This document shows, piece after piece, positions 1-6,065 of a DNA stretch of 6,065 nt. Made by a program: the position numbers and the translations under genes. Under the pieces are notes generated by a model. The model was not told where the DNA came from and ran no database searches. It saw nothing but the letters and a program-made list of their open reading frames with translations. Source of the DNA: an uncultured Kiritimatiellota bacterium (lineage in GTDB: Bacteria; Verrucomicrobiota; Kiritimatiellia; RFP12; UBA1067); contig CAKULR010000104.1 in assembly GCA_934667295.1 (NCBI GenBank), positions 1-6,065 of the forward strand, read 5' to 3'. Positions within the stretch are counted from its first letter, which is position 1. The number at the start of each line of letters is the position of its first letter.

Positions 1-103
1 GTCGCCGTCGTAGCCACATGCCTTTTCGCCCCATTCTGCGTATGCGAAGCATCTGCGTTCCATCTCAACCCGATCAATTGAAACGACCGTTCCGAAACGT
101 GCC
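1..103. other. Short non-coding stretch downstream of lysC
   Basis: This stretch lies beyond the lysC stop and runs to the window edge. It is visibly lower in GC than the genes. The only plus-strand ORF opens at the ATG at 18 and runs into the antisense of lysC, stopping at 128 (36 codons); it has no recognisable features and I do not call it. Two weak hairpins are visible: 38-56 (stem interrupted by a T/C mismatch, GAA loop) and 88-99 (CGTT/AACG, 4-bp stem). Neither is followed by a T run in the lysC direction, so I cannot call a terminator. Confidence 0.6.
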
Positions 104-1462
104 TTATTTCTCGAAGAACGCCGCGTAGAGCGCGCGCACCGCCTTGTCGCGGTCCTCGCCCCTGATGCCGATCATGAACGAGATCTCGCTCGCGCCCTGG
201 TTGACCATCGAGATGTTGATGCCGTGCTCGGCGAGCGCGCCCGTCGCCTTGGCGAGCATGCCGCTCGAAAAGGCCATGCCCTCGCCCACGACCATGATCA
301 CCGCGTAGTCGTGCGTCACGATCACGCTGTCCGGCGCAAGCTCGCGCTTGATGCGCGCGACGACCTTCTTCTCCTTGGCGGACGTGAACTTCTCGCCGCG
401 CATCAGGACGGAGATCGAGTCGATGCCGCTGGGGATGTGCTCGTAGGCGACGCCCTCCTCCTCCAGGATCGCGAGCACCTTCCGCGTGAAGCCGACCTCG
501 CGGTTCATGAGGTACTTGTCGATGATGATGTTCGAGAAGCCGTCCGCCGCCGCGATGCCCGTCACCGTGCCGGGCGTCACGCGGCGGCTCTGCTGGATCA
601 TCGTGCCGGGCTCGGCGGGGCGGTTCGTGTTGCGCACGTTGATCGGGATGCGGCCCTGCACGGCCGGGGCGATCGCCTCGTCGTTGAAGACGCCGAAGCC
701 CGCGTAGGCGAGCTCGCGCATCTCGCGGTAGGTCATCGTGGCGATGCCCTCCTTCACCTCGGGGACGATGCGGGGGTCGACGGGGTAGACGTTGTCGACG
801 TCCGTGAAGTTCTCGTAGACGTCGGCGCGCACGGCGGCCGCGAGGATGGAGCCCGTGATGTCGCTGCCGCCGCGCGGGAAGGTGGCGACCGTGCCGTCCT
901 TGCGGTAGCCGAAGAAGCCGGGGTAGATCACGATGCCCTCGAAGTCGCTGAACGCGCGCGCGAGGCGGCGGTAGCTCTCGTCGACGAGCGTCGCGTTGCC
1001 GCTTTCGCCCTCCAGCACCATGCCCGTGTCCTTCGGGTTCGCGTAGCGGGCCTTCACGCCGCGCTTGCGGAAGGCGACGGCCGCGAGCTTCGCGCTGTTG
1101 TCCTCGCCGGCGGCCTTGAGCGTGTCCATGAAGATGCCCGCGTCCTTCTTCGGGGAGGCGAGGCGCGCCTTGAGGTCGGCCTCGATCTCCTTCACGATCT
1201 CCGCGCCGAGGTCGAGGTCGCGGGCGATGGAGGCGTAGCGCGCGACGACGGCGGCGAGCGGGGCCTTCGTGTCCGCCTTGTCGAGGGCCGCCTGGGCGAG
1301 CGCGATGAGCAGGTCCGTCACCTTCGTGTCGGCCTTGCTGCGCTTGCCGGGGGCGGACACCACGACCATGCGCCGCTGCGGGTCAGCGAGGACGATGTCG
1401 ATCACCTTGGTCAGCTGCTTCGCGTCCGCGAGCGAACTGCCGCCGAATTTGCACACCTTCAT
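104..1462 (-). CDS. lysC: Aspartate kinase (monofunctional, two ACT domains)
   Basis: Cytosolic aspartokinase that phosphorylates L-aspartate with ATP to give 4-phospho-L-aspartate, the first step towards lysine/diaminopimelate, threonine and methionine. The 452-aa product has the usual length of a monofunctional enzyme. The kinase domain (about 1-290) opens with KFGGSS (5-10). It carries AAGEDNSAKL (117-126), matching the substrate-binding SxGE region, then FPRGGSDITGS (195-205) and the nucleotide-binding segment NFTDVDNVYPVDPR (218-231). Two C-terminal ACT regions follow, about 310-375 (REVGFTRKVL, then IPSGIDSISV at 343-352) and about 385-452 (FSSGMLAKATGALAEHGINI, 398-417). This ACT pattern resembles the aspartokinases of Bacillus YclM type, so feedback inhibition by lysine and/or threonine is likely but the effector cannot be read from sequence. 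The ATG at 1462 is chosen because MKVCKFGGSS is the family N-terminus and an AAAGAGG site lies 9 nt upstream. The frame stays open far upstream, but only as antisense of the divergent gene. Confidence 0.97.
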   Translation of the reverse strand: MKVCKFGGSSLADAKQLTKVIDIVLADPQRRMVVVSAPGKRSKADTKVTDLLIALAQAALDKADTKAPLAAVVARYASIARDLDLGAEIVKEIEADLKARLASPKKDAGIFMDTLKAAGEDNSAKLAAVAFRKRGVKARYANPKDTGMVLEGESGNATLVDESYRRLARAFSDFEGIVIYPGFFGYRKDGTVATFPRGGSDITGSILAAAVRADVYENFTDVDNVYPVDPRIVPEVKEGIATMTYREMRELAYAGFGVFNDEAIAPAVQGRIPINVRNTNRPAEPGTMIQQSRRVTPGTVTGIAAADGFSNIIIDKYLMNREVGFTRKVLAILEEEGVAYEHIPSGIDSISVLMRGEKFTSAKEKKVVARIKRELAPDSVIVTHDYAVIMVVGEGMAFSSGMLAKATGALAEHGINISMVNQGASEISFMIGIRGEDRDKAVRALYAAFFEK

Positions 1463-1471
1463 GTCCAGAAA

Positions 1472-1478
1472 CCTCTTT
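1472..1478 (-). promoter_or_regulatory. Ribosome binding site of lysC
   Basis: Read on the minus strand this is AAAGAGG, 9 nt before the ATG at 1462. It decides the start codon in a frame that remains open for hundreds of codons upstream. It is the only clear Shine-Dalgarno-like site among the four genes here. Confidence 0.7.
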
Positions 1479-1499
1479 AGAATCAAGAAACGGGCACAT

Positions 1500-1508
1500 A
1501 GTTTACCA
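1500..1508 (-). promoter_or_regulatory. Candidate extended -10 promoter of lysC
   Basis: On the minus strand the sequence reads TGG-TAAACT, an extended -10 (TGn) followed by a hexamer with 4 of 6 matches to TATAAT. No good -35 hexamer is visible 16-18 bp upstream, as is common for extended -10 promoters. A start about 7 nt downstream would give a leader of roughly 30 nt containing the AAAGAGG site. That is too short for a lysine riboswitch, so control is probably by enzyme feedback or an unseen regulator. Assigned by eye only. Confidence 0.4.
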
Positions 1509-1543
1509 AAAATCGGATATGGGAAGCGGGTAAATGTGGAATG

Positions 1544-1552
1544 TGCTAAAAT
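1544..1552 (+). promoter_or_regulatory. Candidate extended -10 promoter of the TPR gene operon
   Basis: The sequence reads TGC-TAAAAT, a full TGn extension plus a hexamer with 5 of 6 matches to TATAAT. It ends 6 nt before the ATG at 1559, so the usual start site about 7 nt downstream falls on or next to the A of the start codon. That predicts a leaderless transcript. The 96-bp gap holds a similar element pointing the other way at 1500-1508, so the two promoters would be divergent with their upstream regions overlapping at 1509-1543. The local AT-richness contrasts strongly with the flanking genes. Confidence 0.5.
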
Positions 1553-1558
1553 ACGGCC

Positions 1559-3580
1559 ATGCGCACACTCTGCCTCAGCCTCATGATGCTCGTCGCGGCC
1601 CTCACGGGGTTCGCCGACGGGGAGAAACCCCTTTCGCCCTGGGCCTATCCGGGCGTGTGGCCCCGCCACGGCCTCCTGCGCCAGCAGCTGATCGACGCCA
1701 TCCGCCGGGGCGACATCCCCGCGATGGAGGCGACCTGCCGCGCGGCCCTTGAGGTTTTGCCCGGCGACGCCACCTGGCACTACAACCTCGCATGCGCCCT
1801 CGCCTACCGCGAACAGGGCGACGCCGCCCTCACGGAACTCGAACAGGCCATCCGCTTCGGATTCCGCGATGCGGACGCCATTGCGAAGGACCAGGACTTC
1901 GCGCGCATCAACACCCTCCCCCGCTTCAAGGAACTCGTCGAGAAGGCGCGCACCCTCGCCGGCCAGCCCGTCGAGGGCCGCCCCGTGCCCGCCCCCGCCT
2001 TCGCCACGATGGGCCACGCCGTCACCCTCACCGAAACGAACCTCGTCTTCAACTTCGACACCGGCGTCTACGACGCGCTCCTGCGGCTCTCGTCGTCGTC
2101 CACGCCCCTCGCCCGGCTGGCGCCCGCCTACTCCGCCTCCCGGCCGGACGCCCCCGAACGGGCGCTCGTCTCCGCCTGGCTCGCCGACGGCACGGCGGCC
2201 GGCAACGGCGGCGACCTCTACGTCAACCGCGACCGGGGACACTCCCAGCCCGCCGTCTCCGACTTCCCCCTCCTCACCGCCGTGCGCCTCGCGGACGCCG
2301 CCCGTCCCTTCAACGCCGACGTCAACCACCCCAACCTCGCCTTCGGCAACGCCGCCGTCTTCGGCAACATCTCCCGTGGCTACACGAGCGGTCCCTTCTG
2401 GCGCTCGATGGCCCGCGCCTCCTTCACGGAGCCCGGCGGCCTCGCCGCGCGCATGGACCTCCTCTACCGCTCCAACCAGTTCTGGGTCATCCCCTGCGTC
2501 AACGACTACGGCAAGCCCGAGCTCGGCGACGTCTTCCCCGCGAACGCCCCCTTCCAGTTCGTCTCGGAGGGCGCCTCGTGGAGCGACCTCCCCTTCCTCC
2601 GCGCCGCCCTCGCCGCCTCGGCCTCCCTCCCGCCCCCCACCAAGCAGGCCGTTCTCCGCCGACGGCTCCTGGGCCCCACCCTCCAGTGGCTCCTCCGCCG
2701 CACGCAGACCGGCGTCAAGGGCGAGAGCGACTACCTCTCCCCGCGCGCCCACCCCACGGCCTTCAGCGCAAAGCGCCTCAACGTCGTCGCACTCGTCGAA
2801 AAGGCGCACGCCCTCCGCCCCGAGAACATCCCGCCCGCCGTCAACCTCTCCCTCGTCAATTCGCGCCTCTTCCCGATCCGTTTCCCCGTCGCGGGCGTCG
2901 ACTACCCCGACACGGTGTCGGAACTGCTCTTCGCCACCCCCTCGGCCATCTCCTTCGTCCTGCGCGCGCCCGAGGGGACGCGCACGTTCCTGCTGCACGC
3001 CCAGACGTTCCCCGAACGGGATCCCCTTGCCACCTACACCTGGCGCGTCGTCCACGGCGACGCCTCCGCCGTCACGATCGCCGCCCCGCTCGGCGAGACG
3101 GTCAACACGCCCGAACGCGGCTTCGCGCAGATCACCGTCGACCGGCGCACGCTCACCGAACGCATCGACGTCGCCTGCTTCGCGAAGACGCACGGCACCG
3201 ACCACGGCGCGCCCTCGATCATCTCCTTCTACCCGATTCCGCAGGAGGTCCGCACCTACCGCCCGGACGGCAGGATCGCGTCCATCGACTACGCGAACCC
3301 CAACGCCCTCTACTGCGACCCCGCCATCGCCCTGCCGCGCCGCTGGAAGGACACCTACACCTACTCCGCGTCCGGCGCCCTCCTCGGCTTCACCCGTTCC
3401 TACAACGGCAAGGAGGCCGCCTCCTTCACCCCCGCCGGCGACCGCGTCCTCGAACGCAATCCCGACGGCACCGCCCGCCGCGCCCTCCACGTCAAGTACA
3501 CGACCCGCCAGACGGGCGACCCGATCCAGCCGCTTGAACTCACCTACACCGACGACGGTGTTCCCTTCGACATCAAATGA
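1559..3580 (+). CDS. Exported protein of unknown function with N-terminal TPR region
   Basis: I do not recognise a named family. The 673-aa product starts with a signal peptide: R2, a hydrophobic core about 4-18, and likely cleavage after A19 (GFA/DG); there is no lipobox. Residues about 38-127 form a TPR-like helical region, with WHYNLACALAYREQGDAALT (73-92) as the clearest repeat. It ends in the DxDFARINTLPRFKELV pattern that often closes such repeats. A middle region (about 145-430) contains YVNRDRGHS (221-229) and TLQWLLRR (374-381). A beta-rich, possibly Ig-like region covers about 465-558. The tail has two short YD-repeat-like phrases, TYRPDGRI (566-573) and YTYSASGALLGF (600-611). I infer a periplasmic or outer-membrane role; no catalytic motif is evident. 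An in-frame TAA at 1547-1549 rules out an earlier start, and the signal peptide needs the ATG at 1559. No Shine-Dalgarno is present. The stop overlaps the dus start. Confidence 0.85.
   Translation: MRTLCLSLMMLVAALTGFADGEKPLSPWAYPGVWPRHGLLRQQLIDAIRRGDIPAMEATCRAALEVLPGDATWHYNLACALAYREQGDAALTELEQAIRFGFRDADAIAKDQDFARINTLPRFKELVEKARTLAGQPVEGRPVPAPAFATMGHAVTLTETNLVFNFDTGVYDALLRLSSSSTPLARLAPAYSASRPDAPERALVSAWLADGTAAGNGGDLYVNRDRGHSQPAVSDFPLLTAVRLADAARPFNADVNHPNLAFGNAAVFGNISRGYTSGPFWRSMARASFTEPGGLAARMDLLYRSNQFWVIPCVNDYGKPELGDVFPANAPFQFVSEGASWSDLPFLRAALAASASLPPPTKQAVLRRRLLGPTLQWLLRRTQTGVKGESDYLSPRAHPTAFSAKRLNVVALVEKAHALRPENIPPAVNLSLVNSRLFPIRFPVAGVDYPDTVSELLFATPSAISFVLRAPEGTRTFLLHAQTFPERDPLATYTWRVVHGDASAVTIAAPLGETVNTPERGFAQITVDRRTLTERIDVACFAKTHGTDHGAPSIISFYPIPQEVRTYRPDGRIASIDYANPNALYCDPAIALPRRWKDTYTYSASGALLGFTRSYNGKEAASFTPAGDRVLERNPDGTARRALHVKYTTRQTGDPIQPLELTYTDDGVPFDIK
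3577..3580 (+). promoter_or_regulatory. ATGA stop/start overlap coupling the TPR gene to dus
   Basis: The dus ATG (3577-3579) and the TGA of the preceding gene (3578-3580) share four bases. The 20 bases upstream show no Shine-Dalgarno-like purine run, so dus translation probably depends on ribosomes terminating on the upstream gene. The overlap itself is seen directly; coupling is inferred. Confidence 0.75.
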
Positions 3581-4581
3581 AACTCGTTCTCGCCCCCCTC
3601 GCCGGCTTCACCTCGGCCCCCTTCCGCAAGGTCTGCACCGACCGCGGCGCCGACCTCGCCTACACCGAAATGGTCAGCGCCGCCGGCCTCGCCCACGGTT
3701 CCTCCCCCACGCGCCACCTCATGGAGACCCTGCCCGGCGAGGGCCCCGTCGCATGCCAGCTCTTTGGCTCCAACGCCGACGAACTGGCCCTGGCCGCAGC
3801 GGAGGTCGAGAAGCTGAAGGACCGCTTCGTGGAGCTGAACCTCAACGCGGGCTGTCCCATGCCGAAGGTCCTCCACGAGGGCGCCGGCGCCGCGCTCCTC
3901 CGGGACCCGCAGCACCTGCACGACTGCCTCGCGGCGATGAAGCGCGCCACGACGCTGCCCCTCACGGTCAAGACACGGCCCGGTCCGCGTCCCGACGCGG
4001 TCCTACTCTTCGAACTGCTCGACGCCGCGCAGTCCGCCGGCTGTTCCGGCTTCATCCTCCACGGCCGCTTCACCTCGCAGATGCACGGCGGACCCGTCCA
4101 CTACGACCTCCTCGCGGACCTCGTCCGGAAGGCGAAAATCCCCGTCACCGGCAACGGCGGCGTCTACAACGTCTACACGCTGAAGCTCATGGCCGAGACC
4201 GGCGTCGCCGCCATCATGATCGGGCGTGCCGCCCTCGCGAATCCCTGGCTCTTCTCGGACGTCCGCCTGAGCGATCCCCCCGAAGTCCTCGAAGCCCCCG
4301 AACGTCGCCACGACCTGCAGGACGCCGCCTTTGCGGACCACCTCGCCGAGCTGATCGCCTTCCGCGACCAGCTCGCCACGCGCTTCCCGGACGACCACAT
4401 CCCCTCCCTCGACGGCTATGTCTGCATGGCCCTCCACACGCACCTCTTCCGCTACTTCAACGGCCGTCCCGGCGCCGCCGAGCTCCGCCGCAGGCTCACC
4501 ACCATCCAGACCCTCCGCGACGCGCTGGAGGCCGTCAAGGCCGTCAACGGCCTCCCCCAGGCGAAACCCCGCGCCTCCTGA
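3577..4581 (+). CDS. dus: tRNA-dihydrouridine synthase (Dus family, DusB-like)
   Basis: FMN-dependent enzyme that reduces specific uridines in tRNA to dihydrouridine using NADPH. The 334-aa length is normal for the family. The TIM-barrel domain (about 1-240) opens with LAPLAGFTSAPFRKVC (5-20) and contains TEMVSAAGL (30-38) and QLFGSN (61-66). The active-site segment is LNAGCPMPKV (89-98), with C93 as the expected catalytic acid. Flavin-contact motifs are VKTRPG (131-136), HGR (162-164), GNGGV (192-196) and IMIGRAALANPW (213-224). A helical C-terminal tRNA-binding domain follows, with RYFNGRPGAAELRRRL (292-307), a typical Dus signature. The start is fixed by the first motif at residue 5. The motifs look most like DusB, but the modified tRNA position cannot be read from sequence. 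Compared with the usual N-M/F-GCP and GNGDI motifs, it has NAGCP and GNGGV, both mild changes. It is the middle gene of the plus-strand group. Confidence 0.96.
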   Translation: MKLVLAPLAGFTSAPFRKVCTDRGADLAYTEMVSAAGLAHGSSPTRHLMETLPGEGPVACQLFGSNADELALAAAEVEKLKDRFVELNLNAGCPMPKVLHEGAGAALLRDPQHLHDCLAAMKRATTLPLTVKTRPGPRPDAVLLFELLDAAQSAGCSGFILHGRFTSQMHGGPVHYDLLADLVRKAKIPVTGNGGVYNVYTLKLMAETGVAAIMIGRAALANPWLFSDVRLSDPPEVLEAPERRHDLQDAAFADHLAELIAFRDQLATRFPDDHIPSLDGYVCMALHTHLFRYFNGRPGAAELRRRLTTIQTLRDALEAVKAVNGLPQAKPRAS

Positions 4582-4585
4582 AAGC

Positions 4586-6001
4586 ATGGACATTCCCCTT
4601 CTCGCGCTCTCCCTCCTGCCGATCGCCTACCTGGCGGCCACGCTCTCCGTCTTCAAGGTCAAGGCCCATTGGGCAACGCTCGGTGCGGCCCTTCTCGCGC
4701 TCGGCCTGGCGCTCGCCTTCTTCCGGGACAACCTGCCGCCCGCGCAGATCGCGCCGGTGGTGGCCGACGGCGTCGGCTTCGCGCTCTACCCGATCTGCCT
4801 CGTCGTCCTCGCCGCGCTCTTCGTCTACTCGCTCACGGTCGAGTCGGGCGCGATGAAGACGATCCGCGCGGACCTCGCCGGCGTCTCGCCCGACCCGCGC
4901 GTCCTCGCGCTCCTCATCGTCTGGGGCTTCGGGAACTTCATGGAGGGCATGGCCGGGTTCGGCACGGCCGTCGCGATTCCGGCGGCGATGCTCGTCGGCA
5001 TCGGCTTCGACCCGCTCAAGGCCGTCCTCATGTGCCTCGTCGCGAACACCACGCCCACCGCCTACGGGTCCGTCGGCGTGCCCATCGCCACGCTCGCGAA
5101 GGTGGGCGGTTGCGACGCAAACGCGCTCGCGGGGACGACCGCCCTTCTCCAGCTCGCGGTCACGGCGCTCGGCCCCTTCCTCATCCTGCTCGTGTACGGC
5201 GGACGCACGGCCCTGCGGGGCATGGTGCGGTTCGCGCTCATCGCGGACGCCGCGTTTCTCGTCCCCTGGTTCCTCGCCGCGCGCTTCCTCGGTCCCGAAC
5301 TGCCCGACATCCTGGGCGGACTCTCCGTCCTCGCCTTCGTCGCGCTCGTCGCGACGAAGGGCCACCTCGGCGGAGATCTCCGCGCGCAGCTGTTCGCCCG
5401 GGCGCCATTCGGCTTCGTCGTCGCCCTCCTGACGGGCGCGGCGTTCCTGCCGACGGGCCTGAAGCGGTACGCCTCGCCGGGGACGCTCGTCCTCGTCGCG
5501 GGTTTCCTCGGCGGCGCCGTGCAGGGCCTTTCGTTCGGGCGCATGGGCCGCGTTCTCGGGAAGACGCTTGTTTCGTATTGGACGGCGTTCGCGACGATCT
5601 GCTTCGTCCTCGTCCTCGCGCGCGTGATGACGGCGGCGGGGATGGTGGCGACGCTTGCGGACGCGCTGGTCGCGGTGACGGGTTCGGCCTACCCCTTCTT
5701 CGCGCCGCTTGTCGGGGCGCTCGGCGGTTTCGTCACGGGTTCCGGCACAAGCGCCAACGTCCTGTTCGGGTCCCTCCAGACCGGCGCGGCCAACCAGCTC
5801 GGCGTGTCGGCGAACCTGCTCGCGGCGGCGAACGTGATGGGCGCGGGCATCGGCAAGATGATCTGCCCGCAGTCCATCGCCATCGGCACGGCCGCCGCGC
5901 TCATCGCCCCCCGCGCGGGCGAAGCCTTCAAGCGGGCGCTCCCCTGGTTCCTCGTGGTCCTCGCCCTTGCCTGCCTCGTCTGCGGCCTCCTGGCCCTCTA
6001 A
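4586..6001 (+). CDS. L-lactate permease family transporter (LctP/GlcA type), shortened
   Basis: Inner-membrane carrier of the lactate permease family, whose known members import L-lactate, D-lactate or glycolate with protons. The 471-aa product is hydrophobic throughout, with about 12-14 probable membrane segments, for example 3-22, 27-46, 61-85 and the last 20 residues. Family motifs are clear: GFGNFMEGMAGFGTAVAI (114-131), NTTPTAYGSVGVPI after it, GPELPDI (236-242), TGSGTSANVLFGSLQ (384-398) and GKMICPQSIAIG (423-434). It is about 80 residues shorter than E. coli LctP (551 aa). Most of the loss falls in the central region after GPELPDI; the N-terminus is also shorter. The ATG at 4586 lies 4 nt after the dus stop and begins directly before the first membrane segment; an upstream extension would be Ser/Pro/Arg-rich antisense-like sequence overlapping dus. 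Only a weak GAAAG precedes it, so expression probably relies on the upstream genes. Family membership is secure; the exact substrate is not. Confidence 0.94.
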   Translation: MDIPLLALSLLPIAYLAATLSVFKVKAHWATLGAALLALGLALAFFRDNLPPAQIAPVVADGVGFALYPICLVVLAALFVYSLTVESGAMKTIRADLAGVSPDPRVLALLIVWGFGNFMEGMAGFGTAVAIPAAMLVGIGFDPLKAVLMCLVANTTPTAYGSVGVPIATLAKVGGCDANALAGTTALLQLAVTALGPFLILLVYGGRTALRGMVRFALIADAAFLVPWFLAARFLGPELPDILGGLSVLAFVALVATKGHLGGDLRAQLFARAPFGFVVALLTGAAFLPTGLKRYASPGTLVLVAGFLGGAVQGLSFGRMGRVLGKTLVSYWTAFATICFVLVLARVMTAAGMVATLADALVAVTGSAYPFFAPLVGALGGFVTGSGTSANVLFGSLQTGAANQLGVSANLLAAANVMGAGIGKMICPQSIAIGTAAALIAPRAGEAFKRALPWFLVVLALACLVCGLLAL

Positions 6002-6055
6002 CACCACCACCCCCACCCACCGCCGGCCCCTACCGCGCGCGCACCCATGGTAGGG
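6002..6055 (+). terminator. Candidate operon end: C-rich tract plus inverted repeat
   Basis: Directly after the permease stop, 6002-6021 contains only A and C, a C-rich and G-free transcript of the kind favoured by Rho. It is followed by an inverted repeat with a perfect 7-bp stem, CCCTACC (6028-6034) and GGTAGGG (6049-6055), and a 14-nt loop. No T run follows before the window ends at 6065, so it is not a standard intrinsic terminator. It could instead be the edge of an intergenic repeat. Confidence 0.35.
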
Positions 6056-6065
6056 CGCGACGTCC

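Noticed and set aside
38..99. Intrinsic terminator for lysC
   Set aside because: The two hairpins (38-56 and 88-99) are short or mismatched, and neither is followed by a T run on the minus strand.
18..128. Small plus-strand ORF of 36 codons
   Set aside because: It has no Shine-Dalgarno, runs into the antisense of lysC and shows no membrane or signal-like character.
224..1480. A 418-codon plus-strand open frame opposite lysC
   Set aside because: The product is His/Asp/Arg/Ala-rich low-complexity sequence, antisense to a fully motif-supported aspartokinase.
1463..1558. Lysine riboswitch or leader-peptide attenuator ahead of lysC
   Set aside because: The whole gap is 96 bp and the likely leader about 30 nt; a lysine riboswitch needs well over 150 nt, and no short Lys- or Thr-rich leader ORF is visible.
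1559..3580. RHS-type toxin or surface polymorphic toxin
   Set aside because: Only two degenerate YD-like phrases are present, there is no RHS core or toxin tip, and no immunity gene follows; the next gene is dus.
1749..4856. A plus-strand open frame of over 1000 codons spanning the TPR gene, dus and the start of the permease
   Set aside because: Its product is almost entirely Ser, Pro, Arg, Thr and Ala, the pattern of an out-of-frame reading of C-rich codons. It crosses three well-supported genes.
4544..6016. A 490-codon minus-strand open frame opposite the permease
   Set aside because: It is rich in Arg, Glu, Gly and Asp with no domain pattern, and the plus strand carries clear permease motifs throughout.

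Overview
The window is about 6 kb of very GC-rich, gene-dense bacterial chromosome. It holds four complete protein genes and no mobile element, CRISPR array or RNA gene that I can recognise. The GC-rich third positions (mostly C), the Shine-Dalgarno-poor plus-strand starts, and the exported TPR protein of a type I associate with the PVC superphylum suggest a Verrucomicrobiota/Kiritimatiellota-like or planctomycete-like bacterium. That assignment is an inference; nothing here fixes the taxon.

Layout. Positions 1-103 are a short non-coding stretch. A monofunctional aspartate kinase (lysC type, 452 aa) is encoded on the minus strand at 104-1462. Its start faces a 96-bp divergent intergenic region (1463-1558) that carries a candidate extended -10 promoter for each direction. 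On the plus strand three genes follow with almost no spacing: an exported protein of unknown function with an N-terminal TPR region (1559-3580), a tRNA-dihydrouridine synthase (3577-4581, start overlapping the previous stop as ATGA), and a shortened member of the L-lactate permease family (4586-6001, 4 nt after the dus stop). The last 64 bases are a C-rich, G-poor tract followed by an inverted repeat, probably the end of this operon.

How the genes fit together. The aspartate kinase starts lysine, threonine, methionine and diaminopimelate synthesis and is transcribed independently. The three plus-strand genes look like one transcription unit. Their products act in different places (cell envelope, tRNA, inner membrane), so the grouping looks like compact genome organisation and not an obvious pathway. 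The most interesting points are the apparently leaderless start of the exported protein, its uncharacterised conserved-looking domain, the coupling of that gene to dus, and the altered conserved motif and missing central segment of the permease. I did not find a convincing new multi-gene system.
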